Shown piece after piece: positions 1-4,821 of a stretch of 5,705 nt of DNA (position 1 is its first letter; each line of letters begins with the position of its first letter). Origin of the DNA: Candidatus Fermentibacterota bacterium (lineage in GTDB: Bacteria > JAFGKV01); contig JAUXFG010000208.1 of assembly GCA_030620115.1 (NCBI GenBank), positions 1 through 5,705 on the forward strand. The letters run 5' to 3'. Both the position numbers and the translations under genes were made by a program. The notes below the pieces were generated by a model. It was not told the origin of the DNA and searched no databases. It saw only the letters and a program-made list of their open reading frames with translations.

Positions 1-60
1 CCAGATTGACAGATTATAGATTGTCAGATTTCACATTCCTCCCCCATCCCCTCCATCCCC
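1..60. repeat. CAGATT/CACATT low-complexity repeat with C-rich tract
   Basis: CAGATT or a near match recurs at 2, 10, 18 and 25. It is followed by TTCACATT and then a CCCCATCCCCTCCATCCCC tract. The same succession (CAGATT units, CCACATT, C-rich CTCC tract) appears in the same orientation at 5614-5670, so this is a dispersed family and not a chance local bias. The block overlaps the 3' end of the minus-strand elp3 gene: the stop codon (24-26) and roughly the last ten codons lie in it. It is probably non-functional expanding repeat DNA; no hairpin or terminator is evident in it. Confidence 0.75.
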
Positions 61-1712
61 TTCATCATATACCGCGTTCCATCAACATATCCCCGGGCTC
101 GATAGTACTCGCGGGTACCTATGGCTGAAATGACCGCAATGCGCCTGAACCCGGCTTCTCTGGCGATCTGTTCTGCGCGTTCAAGGAGCCGGGTGCCCAG
201 GCCAGCATGCTGCGCGCGGCCCGGGATTTTCGATCCAAGGGCAAGGGCCGGACCATAGACGTGAACTTCACGGATCATGGCAACGCCGTCAATCTCGTCA
301 AACTCTCGAGCCTCCTCAGGAATGGCCGCGTGGGGTAGTGAGAGACGCAGAAAGCCGGCCAGCAGGGCATGGCTTCGGCCCGGACGGATCCCCTTCTCAT
401 CTGCAGACAAAAAATGCTCAGTGGATACGCCTGTCTCATAGGTCAGGTCGTGGAGATGAATCGACGCCGGATCCAACTGCTGCGTGCGAACCTCCCGGCA
501 CCGGATACAAGCACATGCCTTACCCCGCGCGCTCATGAAGGCGTGAATCATCTGCCTGAGATTTGATCGGGTGCATCCTGCCGCAATATCGTGGGCGGGG
601 ATATCCCGCATGACCCGTGTAATCCGGCAGTAGGGCGGAACCATGGTCTTGCATTGTGCAATGAGATCGGTCAGCACATCGTCAGGATAGGGAGAATGCA
701 GGCCACACTTCCAGAGGTCATAGACTTCGGTTCCGGGAAGAATGCAGCATGGATAGATCTTCAGTTCATCAGGGCGGAACGATGGATCGTCCCAGAGCAA
801 AGCGAAATCAGTAAGATCCGACTCGGGAGTGGAGCCCAGGAGGTTGGGCATCCAGTGTGCATGAATCTTGAAACCCGTCGTGCGCAGCAACCTGAATGCC
901 TGTCGCGTTTCCTCAACTCCATGGCCACGCTTGTTCCGCGCAAGAATCTCCTCATTCAGACTCTGGATGCCAATCTGAACCTTAGTGACGCCAAGCTCCC
1001 GCAGCCACGCCAACTCGCCCCAGCTCACACAATCAGGCCTGGTCTCGATTACCATGCCCACATTGCGGCATGCGGCGCGCTCATTCCTGCGTTGTGCCTC
1101 TTCCAGCGTCTCTGACTCCGTCCCGTTCATGCCATCGAGACATCGCCGGATGAACCATTCCTGATACTCAGTCGGATAGCGTGACCATGTGCCGCCAAGA
1201 ACGATGAGTTCGATCTTGTCGGTTCGATGACCAATGCTCCTGAGGGCCCGTATGCGGCGTTCGGTTTGCAGAAATGGGTCGAAGTCAAGCTGTGCCGCGC
1301 GGCGAGCGCCCGGCTCGTTGGGCAGATACGATGTGGGCATAATACCAGGGAGGTCGGGGCAGAAGGCACAGGTACCTGTGCAAGGAAATGGTTTCGTCAA
1401 AACAGCCACTGGGGTCACGCCCGATACCGTTCGCGTCGGCTTGAGCTGGAGCAGTTTTTCGACGGCCGGCATGGGCTGTATTTCCCCACGGGCCAATAAC
1501 TCTCGGTAGCCTTTCAGGACCTGGGTCTTGGTAAAACGACCCTTGCCATGTCGTCGTATCACCCTATTGGTTTGGTCCGCGGTACTGTTTTCGAGTAGAG
1601 AAAGGCGCCCAAGGATCTCCAGGAGATCCGGCCTGCACTCATCCAAGTCGACCCGCTCCATGTGGGTCGCCAACCACCGTGCGTGTTGCGCGTCTTCCAC
1701 TTCAGTTGTCAT
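24..1712 (-). CDS. elp3: Elp3-type tRNA U34 carboxymethylation enzyme (radical SAM/GNAT)
   Basis: Predicted 562-residue Elp3. The family uses a radical SAM domain and acetyl-CoA to place a carboxymethyl group on C5 of wobble uridine 34 in tRNA; bacterial and archaeal Elp3 work without the other Elongator subunits. Visible parts in order: N-terminal helical tRNA-binding region (about 20-100) leading into SGVTPVAVLTKPFPC; iron-sulfur cysteines C111, C115, C118 (CX3CX2C); SYLPNEPGARRA (128-139); LGGTWSRYPTEYQEWF (172-187); IETRPD (222-227); QIGIQS and RGHGVEET (247-269); DELKIYP and RDIPAH (315-374); CACIRCREV (400-408); and a GNAT domain from about 480 with QHAGLGTRLLERAE (501-514) for acetyl-CoA and AVISAIGTREYYRARGY (526-542). 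The start ATG (1710-1712) lacks a strong Shine-Dalgarno site, so a nearby GTG (codon 5) or ATG (codon 18) is possible. Family members usually end soon after the YMxK motif; here about ten extra residues (GMEGMGEECEI) come from the edge repeat. Family call very secure. Confidence 0.97.
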   Translation of the reverse strand: MTTEVEDAQHARWLATHMERVDLDECRPDLLEILGRLSLLENSTADQTNRVIRRHGKGRFTKTQVLKGYRELLARGEIQPMPAVEKLLQLKPTRTVSGVTPVAVLTKPFPCTGTCAFCPDLPGIMPTSYLPNEPGARRAAQLDFDPFLQTERRIRALRSIGHRTDKIELIVLGGTWSRYPTEYQEWFIRRCLDGMNGTESETLEEAQRRNERAACRNVGMVIETRPDCVSWGELAWLRELGVTKVQIGIQSLNEEILARNKRGHGVEETRQAFRLLRTTGFKIHAHWMPNLLGSTPESDLTDFALLWDDPSFRPDELKIYPCCILPGTEVYDLWKCGLHSPYPDDVLTDLIAQCKTMVPPYCRITRVMRDIPAHDIAAGCTRSNLRQMIHAFMSARGKACACIRCREVRTQQLDPASIHLHDLTYETGVSTEHFLSADEKGIRPGRSHALLAGFLRLSLPHAAIPEEAREFDEIDGVAMIREVHVYGPALALGSKIPGRAQHAGLGTRLLERAEQIAREAGFRRIAVISAIGTREYYRARGYVDGTRYMMKGMEGMGEECEI

Positions 1713-1813
1713 GACTTCACTGAACCCTTATCCTAGCCCGCATTGCGAATTGCTCGATCGCGAGAAGAGAATGTGCCACTTGAAATGATCAACAGACGAG
1801 ACGACCACAGATC
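1713..1813. promoter_or_regulatory. Divergent intergenic region between elp3 and methyltransferase
   Basis: This 101-bp spacer separates the start codons of the two divergent genes and must hold, or overlap, the promoters and leaders of both. Toward the methyltransferase, TTGCGA (1743-1748) with GAGAAT (1767-1772) at 18-bp spacing is a weak sigma70-like pair. No convincing elp3 promoter or operator could be picked by eye, and neither start has a strong Shine-Dalgarno site. The call rests on gene arrangement rather than on motif strength. Confidence 0.4.
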
Positions 1814-2572
1814 ATGAGACAAGAAACCATCCATCGGCTTTTGAAACTCAATCACGAATTCTATACCACCTTCGCAACTTCATTCTCCAAGACTCGATCC
1901 CAAGGAAGTCGAGATCTCGATAAGATTACGCGCTGCATCACCAATGGAGCAAGGGTACTCGACATTGGCTGCGGCAATGGCAGAGTTGCGCATAGGTTGA
2001 TCCAGCAAGGAATAGTGGCTCATTATGTTGGCATTGACCGCTCTATGCAGTTGATCGAAATCGCCCAATCGGCCTTCCAAGATGACACCACTGCCCATCT
2101 CGTTCCTCAACCTAGGTTTCTTGTCATTGACATCACCTCTCCACACTGGCCTGACCTCTTGAGAAATCCATCAGACAAGAATCATCAGCAGTTCGACACC
2201 GTGCTTCTGCTGGCCATACTCCACCATATCCCCTCTTCTGCGCTCAGACAACGTCTTCTGAGCGAGGTGGCGGGGTTGCTCACGCCTGCAGGACGCCTTA
2301 TTCTCTCCACATGGCAATTTCTCGATCATCCCCGCATGAGAAAAAAAATCGTGGGCTGGGACAACACAGAGGTCGACATCCACGATCTCGAGCCTGGTGA
2401 CTATCTCCTCGACTGGAAGCATGAAGGCTTCGGGATTCGTTACTGCCATCTCATTGACCAGAAAGAAATCCACACGTTGGCCGCAGACACCGGTTTCTCC
2501 ATTCTCGAGACCTTCCGCGCCGGTGGCCACGAGGGCAACCTCAGCCTCTATGCAATACTCACGAAAGTATGA
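1814..2572 (+). CDS. Class I SAM methyltransferase, Trm9/ALKBH8-like
   Basis: Predicted 252-residue Rossmann-fold SAM-dependent methyltransferase. Motif I is VLDIGCGNGR (48-57), the acidic ribose-binding strand end is GIDRS (73-77), motif IV region is FDTVLLLAILHHIP (127-140), and LLTPAGRLILSTW (155-167) is the usual post-motif strand. Three features point to the Trm9/ALKBH8 branch, which methylates carboxymethyl-uridine 34 to its methyl ester (mcm5U): an N-terminal FYTTFATSFSKTR (16-28) comparable to YNEIAPHFSQTR of yeast Trm9; a GDYLLDWK segment (195-202) where Trm9 has a VFVPW segment; and RYCHLIDQKEI (209-219) followed by GFSILE, like the RYYHLYREGEL region of Trm9. The gene is divergent from elp3, whose product would be its substrate. 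No Trm112-like partner is visible. Hand-counted lines have about 50% GC, somewhat lower than lines in elp3. Methyltransferase fold is certain; the tRNA-specific role is inferred and could instead be a generic small-molecule methyltransferase. Confidence 0.9.
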   Translation: MRQETIHRLLKLNHEFYTTFATSFSKTRSQGSRDLDKITRCITNGARVLDIGCGNGRVAHRLIQQGIVAHYVGIDRSMQLIEIAQSAFQDDTTAHLVPQPRFLVIDITSPHWPDLLRNPSDKNHQQFDTVLLLAILHHIPSSALRQRLLSEVAGLLTPAGRLILSTWQFLDHPRMRKKIVGWDNTEVDIHDLEPGDYLLDWKHEGFGIRYCHLIDQKEIHTLAADTGFSILETFRAGGHEGNLSLYAILTKV

Positions 2573-2721
2573 TCGACTGGGGCCGGTATTCTTCTTGCAT
2601 AAACTCGACTTGACTCACGAAGGATGGAAGCCCCGCAAACCGTTCTGACACAGCGCGAAGGAATCAGAGGGAAAAGGGGATGTCTCAGGACAGGCCGGGA
2701 AGTGCTTCACACTCTCGGAAC

Positions 2722-2736
2722 CCTCCTCGCAATGAC
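2722..2736 (+). repeat. Solo right-end fragment of the GTCATCGCGAG hairpin element
   Basis: The 15 bases CCTCCTCGCAATGAC are identical to the right terminus of the complete element at 2810-2824. No matching left arm is seen just upstream, so this looks like a truncated or decayed copy. It lies 14 bp before the first complete copy. Confidence 0.55.
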
Positions 2737-2750
2737 TCAGGCCCGGGGGG

Positions 2751-2824
2751 GTCATCGCGAGCAACAGCGCGGCGATCTCAATGGGCGGATGAGATTGCTT
2801 CGTCGCTGGCCTCCTCGCAATGAC
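2751..2824 (+). repeat. Hairpin-forming interspersed repeat, copy 1
   Basis: The left arm (2751-2780) begins GTCATCGCGAG and ends GCGATCTCA. The right arm (2790-2824) begins TGAGATTGCTTCGTCG and ends CTCGCAATGAC. The arms are imperfectly inverted, so the element can fold into a hairpin with a nine-base loop. It resembles REP/BIME- or MITE-like dispersed repeats of the GTCATTGCGAG...GAAGCAATCTC kind seen in many genomes. Function is unknown; transcript stabilisation or passive mobility by a transposase in trans are both possible. Confidence 0.8.
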
Positions 2825-2838
2825 AGGTGGAGGAGCTG

Positions 2839-2936
2839 GTCATCGCGAGCGATAGCGCGGCGATCTCAGTTGAGAGCAGGTGAGATTGCTTCGTCGCGGA
2901 CTCTATCCTGAGCTTGTGGAAGGGCTCCTCGCAATG
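2839..2936 (+). repeat. Hairpin-forming interspersed repeat, copy 2, interrupted
   Basis: The left arm (2839-2868) matches copy 1 at 28 of 30 positions. The right arm starts TGAGATTGCTTCGTCGC at 2881 and its terminus CCTCGCAATG lies at 2927-2936. Between them is an extra stretch containing TCCTGAGCTTGTGGAAGGG (about 2906-2924), which belongs to a different common repeat type (TCCTGAGCTTGTCGAAGG). Copy 2 is therefore longer than copy 1 and looks like a composite of two families. Confidence 0.75.
2904..2926 (+). repeat. Nested CTGAGCTTGTGGAAGG repeat inside copy 2
   Basis: About 23 bp absent from the corresponding place in copy 1. The core CCTGAGCTTGTGGAAGGG differs by one base from the CCTGAGCTTGTCGAAGGG motif I know as a frequent dispersed bacterial repeat. 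It interrupts the right arm of the hairpin element, which makes the arm asymmetric. The exact boundaries are uncertain because the flanking arm sequences are themselves variable. Confidence 0.5.
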
Positions 2937-3028
2937 GATAGCCCGGATTTCTCACCTGGTTTCGTCGCGAGAGGGTCGAGATGATTGTGGCCGCGAGGCT
3001 TGCGACCGAGGACCCCGCAGGCGTATTC

Positions 3029-3052
3029 GCTGTCCGCCAGCTGGCGGACAGC
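3029..3052. repeat. Perfect 24-bp palindrome
   Basis: Half-site GCTGTCCGCCAG is followed directly by its exact reverse complement CTGGCGGACAGC, with no spacer. The symmetry breaks at the next base on each side. Such GC-rich palindromes occur as dispersed repeats in some candidate-phylum genomes. No T run follows, so it does not look like a standard terminator. An operator for a dimeric regulator is possible but unsupported. Confidence 0.8.
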
Positions 3053-3102
3053 AGACACTAGCATTGATCGTAAAACGAGAGAATGAAACGTCCCGGAAAA
3101 AG

Positions 3103-3128
3103 TCCACTAAATCCATGGATTTAGTGGA
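3103..3128. repeat. Perfect 26-bp palindrome upstream of barrel gene
   Basis: Half-site TCCACTAAATCCA is followed directly by its exact reverse complement TGGATTTAGTGGA. The centre is CCATGG. It ends 18 bp before the first candidate start codon of the outer-membrane protein gene, so it lies in the leader or promoter of that gene. It could be a dispersed palindromic repeat, an operator, or a cruciform or RNA hairpin. Sequence alone does not decide between these. Confidence 0.8.
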
Positions 3129-3134
3129 GATTAT

Positions 3135-3139
3135 GGAAG
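3135..3139 (+). promoter_or_regulatory. Ribosome binding site for the upstream (ATG) start of the barrel gene
   Basis: GGAAG stands seven bases before the ATG at 3147. A competing site, GGGGA at 3229-3233, stands nine bases before an in-frame GTG at 3243. Both are acceptable, so spacing does not settle which start is used. Confidence 0.4.
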
Positions 3140-3146
3140 AACCGAA

Positions 3147-4430
3147 ATGCTGGAATATATACTGAGGAATCGGCTACTACGTGTCATTCTGAGGAAGCAG
3201 TGCGACCGAAGAATCTGGGCGGGGTCCTGGGGAAAGAGAACAGTGCCGCTGATCCTCGTTCTCCTGATGACCTCGGCAGTAGATTCGAGCGATGTACCAT
3301 GGAATCCTGCCCGTACGGTGTATGGCCGGCCCCCCTGGGCCGTGAACCCCGCGCTTCTGGCGGTGAACTACGGCGAAGCATGGGGCTATGAGCTCATCGG
3401 GATCACTACTTCCATGGCCAACAATTCCATTGATCTCGACCTCTACACAAAGTATAACGGCACCTTCTTGGATCATGAGGATAAGCAGACGATCCTTGCT
3501 GAAATCGCGGACGAGTTGCGAGGCCGGGCGGTGACCCGTGTGGGGGCAATGAGTCTGAGAGCGGGAAAGCTCGGCTATATCATGAGATCCTATGTGGGGT
3601 CCGATGTTGGTTTGGACAAGGATTTGCTCGAAATCGCCTTCTTTGGCAATACACTCGGCGAGCAATACCATCTCCTCAACTCTGGCCACCTATTGGCCAT
3701 GAGCTCCTTCGGCTTCAGCTATGGCCACCCCTTGGGCTCGATCGGAGCATGGAAGTTCGCTGCCGGCGGAGGCCTTGAGTTTCTCTTCCCGTGGAAGGCA
3801 GCCGCCATTACGGAGAGCCGAGGCGAACTCATCACGGAGGACACCGGCGTCACGGGGTGGGGCGCCACCGCGGTGCGATACTCCCAGGGCACGGGCAAGG
3901 GCATCGCCTTTGATCTGGGCTTCTGGGCGGCATTCGACCAGTTGGAAATACGGCTTGCGGTGAGCACTATTGGGCCTTCGATTATTTGGCCCGAGTCAAC
4001 AGAGGAGTATTACCATTTCGAGATGGATGGGTGGACCCTTGAAAAAGGCGACGATGCCTTTGCCAAGGCGGATTCTACCAGGAACTTCTCCAGTTGGTCC
4101 ACGCCGCTTCCAACCGAGCTGCGATCCCTCGTTGCTGTCCACACCGCATGGGGACAGATACACTTGGCATGGATTCAAGGCCTTCGCACCCTAGCCGGAG
4201 TATCCACTGAACCACGTTTCCTTTTGGGCACCGAATGGGAACCACTCTCCTGGCTCAGGCCGCGATTCGGGATCAGCATCGGCGGCCTCGAGGATCTCAG
4301 CCTCTCCATCGGTTCGAGACTGAACCTTTGGGTTCTTCACACCGATCTCTCCGTCTTCGGTTTTCGCCTTCCAGCAGGCAGAAGCAAAGCCTTTGGGCTC
4401 AGCCTCTCCATCGGCCTCGGCGACATCTAA
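3147..4430 (+). CDS. Secreted, probably outer-membrane beta-barrel protein (DUF5723-like)
   Basis: Predicted 427-residue exported protein of unknown function. A hydrophobic signal segment VPLILVLLMTSAV (33-45) follows Lys30-Arg31. The mature part starts with WNPARTVYGRPPWAVNPALLA and continues with alternating hydrophobic/polar, Gly- and aromatic-rich stretches to the last residue (for example FGISIGG, LSLSIGSRLNLWV, AFGLSLSIGLGDI), as expected for amphipathic beta strands. The NPALLA motif, then NNSIDLDLYTKYNG and a DKQTILAEI helix (112-120), recall DUF5723-type barrels found in Bacteroidota and related phyla; this is recognition by eye. ATG 3147 is used as start because it is the first ATG, has GGAAG at good spacing and keeps the basic n-region. 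GTG 3243 (residue 33) is a real alternative, because residues 12-24 are encoded by a dispersed repeat and the signal segment starts right after. No operon partner is evident. Confidence 0.85.
   Translation: MLEYILRNRLLRVILRKQCDRRIWAGSWGKRTVPLILVLLMTSAVDSSDVPWNPARTVYGRPPWAVNPALLAVNYGEAWGYELIGITTSMANNSIDLDLYTKYNGTFLDHEDKQTILAEIADELRGRAVTRVGAMSLRAGKLGYIMRSYVGSDVGLDKDLLEIAFFGNTLGEQYHLLNSGHLLAMSSFGFSYGHPLGSIGAWKFAAGGGLEFLFPWKAAAITESRGELITEDTGVTGWGATAVRYSQGTGKGIAFDLGFWAAFDQLEIRLAVSTIGPSIIWPESTEEYYHFEMDGWTLEKGDDAFAKADSTRNFSSWSTPLPTELRSLVAVHTAWGQIHLAWIQGLRTLAGVSTEPRFLLGTEWEPLSWLRPRFGISIGGLEDLSLSIGSRLNLWVLHTDLSVFGFRLPAGRSKAFGLSLSIGLGDI
3182..3216 (+). repeat. TGTCATTCTGAG...GAAGAATCT repeat, copy A
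   Basis: 35 bp with the conserved ends TGTCATTCTGAG and GAAGAATCT and a different middle (GAAGCAGTGCGACC). The same ends bound copies at 4559-4592 (minus) and 4623-4657 (plus). It lies within the first codons of the barrel gene if translation starts at 3147, or in its 5' leader if translation starts at 3243. Confidence 0.8.
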
Positions 4431-4508
4431 GCCCACGCCATCCGCACGCCCCTGGCCATCAGCTATCACTTATCAGCTCCTTCTTCCCTCCCTATCCAGA
4501 TTCTTCCT

Positions 4509-4536
4509 CCGTCATCTGAACGCTGAACACTGAATA
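4509..4536 (+). repeat. CCGTCATCTGAACGCTGAACACTGAA block 1
   Basis: CCGTCATCT is followed by GAACGCTGAACACTGAATAC, an eight-base-type tandem of CTGAACRC. The block at 4674-4710 repeats the same lead and the same CTGAAC units in a different order. It is preceded at 4498-4506 by AGATTCTTC, the end motif of the TGTCATTCTGAG family. Confidence 0.65.
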
Positions 4537-4558
4537 CTTGCTCCTCCCAGCCCCGCCC

Positions 4559-4592
4559 AGATTCTTCAGTCGCCCGCTCCCTCAGAATGACA
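4559..4592 (-). repeat. TGTCATTCTGAG...GAAGAATCT repeat, copy C (inverted)
   Basis: On the minus strand this reads TGTCATTCTGAG, then a variable middle GGAGCGGGCGACT, then GAAGAATCT (34 bp). It lies 30 bp from copy B in the opposite orientation, so the two could pair into a long stem through their conserved ends. Confidence 0.8.
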
Positions 4593-4622
4593 CGGCTCTT
4601 CACATCCAATGCCAACCACCCT

Positions 4623-4657
4623 TGTCATTCTGAGCGACCCCAAGGAGCGAAGAATCT
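4623..4657 (+). repeat. TGTCATTCTGAG...GAAGAATCT repeat, copy B
   Basis: 35 bp with the same conserved ends as copies A and C and its own middle, CGACCCCAAGGAGC. The constant ends and variable centre suggest a family that diverges or recombines internally. I recognise the TGTCATTCTGAGCG...GAAGAATCT motif as a dispersed repeat reported widely in bacterial drafts. Confidence 0.8.
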
Positions 4658-4673
4658 TTCCTACACCCTGTTT

Positions 4674-4710
4674 CCGTCATCTAAACACTGAACGCTGAAC
4701 CCTGAACCCT
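4674..4710 (+). repeat. CCGTCATCTAAACACTGAACGCTGAACCCTGAACCCT block 2
   Basis: Starts with the same CCGTCATCT lead as block 1, followed by AACACTGAACGCTGAACC and CTGAACCCT. Units of CTGAAC plus a two-base variable part recur four times. Finding the lead sequence together with the tandem units twice in about 200 bp shows a modular repeat and not simple drift. Confidence 0.65.
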
Positions 4711-4821
4711 CTCCTCCTACCCCTGGACATGCTTCTCTGCCCCGATAGCTTGTATTGAGCAAAATAGAAAAACACTGGCCAAAGAACACAGCGCTCAACC
4801 AGAATAGAACCCGAGGTAATC

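Larger units (their letters stand above)
2573..3146. other. Gene-free, repeat-rich spacer
   Basis: No credible gene was found here. Reading frames that stay open in this stretch run through the repeats and give Arg/Ser-rich translations with no family resemblance. The stretch contains the hairpin-forming elements and two perfect palindromes listed separately. No clear factor-independent terminator (GC hairpin followed by a T run) follows the methyltransferase stop at 2570-2572. Confidence 0.7.
4431..4821. other. Gene-free spacer made of mixed short repeats
   Basis: No credible gene was found here. The spacer opens with ATCAGCTATCACTTATCAGCT (near 4457), then carries two CTGAAC blocks and an inverted pair of TGTCATTCTGAG elements. 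The last 80 bp before wecB are more A-rich (AAAATAGAAAAACA near 4761) and are the likely place for its promoter and leader, but no clear -35/-10 pair stands out. Confidence 0.6.

Noticed and set aside
338-1509. Several plus-strand open frames opposite elp3 (for example 591-1115)
   Set aside because: They run antisense to a strongly conserved gene, show no recognisable motifs, and are explained by the codon bias of elp3.
1880-2530. Minus-strand open frames opposite the methyltransferase
   Set aside because: They overlap a gene with clear SAM-binding motifs on the plus strand and have no family features of their own.
2573-2640. Factor-independent terminator after the methyltransferase
   Set aside because: No GC-rich hairpin followed by a run of T was found directly after the stop codon.
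2722-2936. Possible CRISPR array
   Set aside because: There are only two full units, which are themselves inverted hairpins of different length with no unique spacers of regular size, and no cas gene is nearby.
3029-3052. Palindrome as a terminator
   Set aside because: It is a loop-less perfect palindrome followed by AGACACTAG rather than a T run, so terminator function is not supported.
2977-3060. Possible tRNA or small RNA in the GC-rich stretch
   Set aside because: No cloverleaf, anticodon arm or T-loop consensus (GGTTCRA) could be found; the folding potential is fully explained by the palindrome.
2624-3165. Two small open frames in the repeat-rich spacer
   Set aside because: Their translations are essentially the hairpin repeats and palindromes read as protein (Arg/Ser/Gly rich), with no conserved motif and no convincing ribosome binding site.
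3177-4519. Open frames overlapping the barrel gene on both strands
   Set aside because: The plus-strand frame from 3147 has a signal segment and beta-strand pattern throughout; the others lack any such structure.
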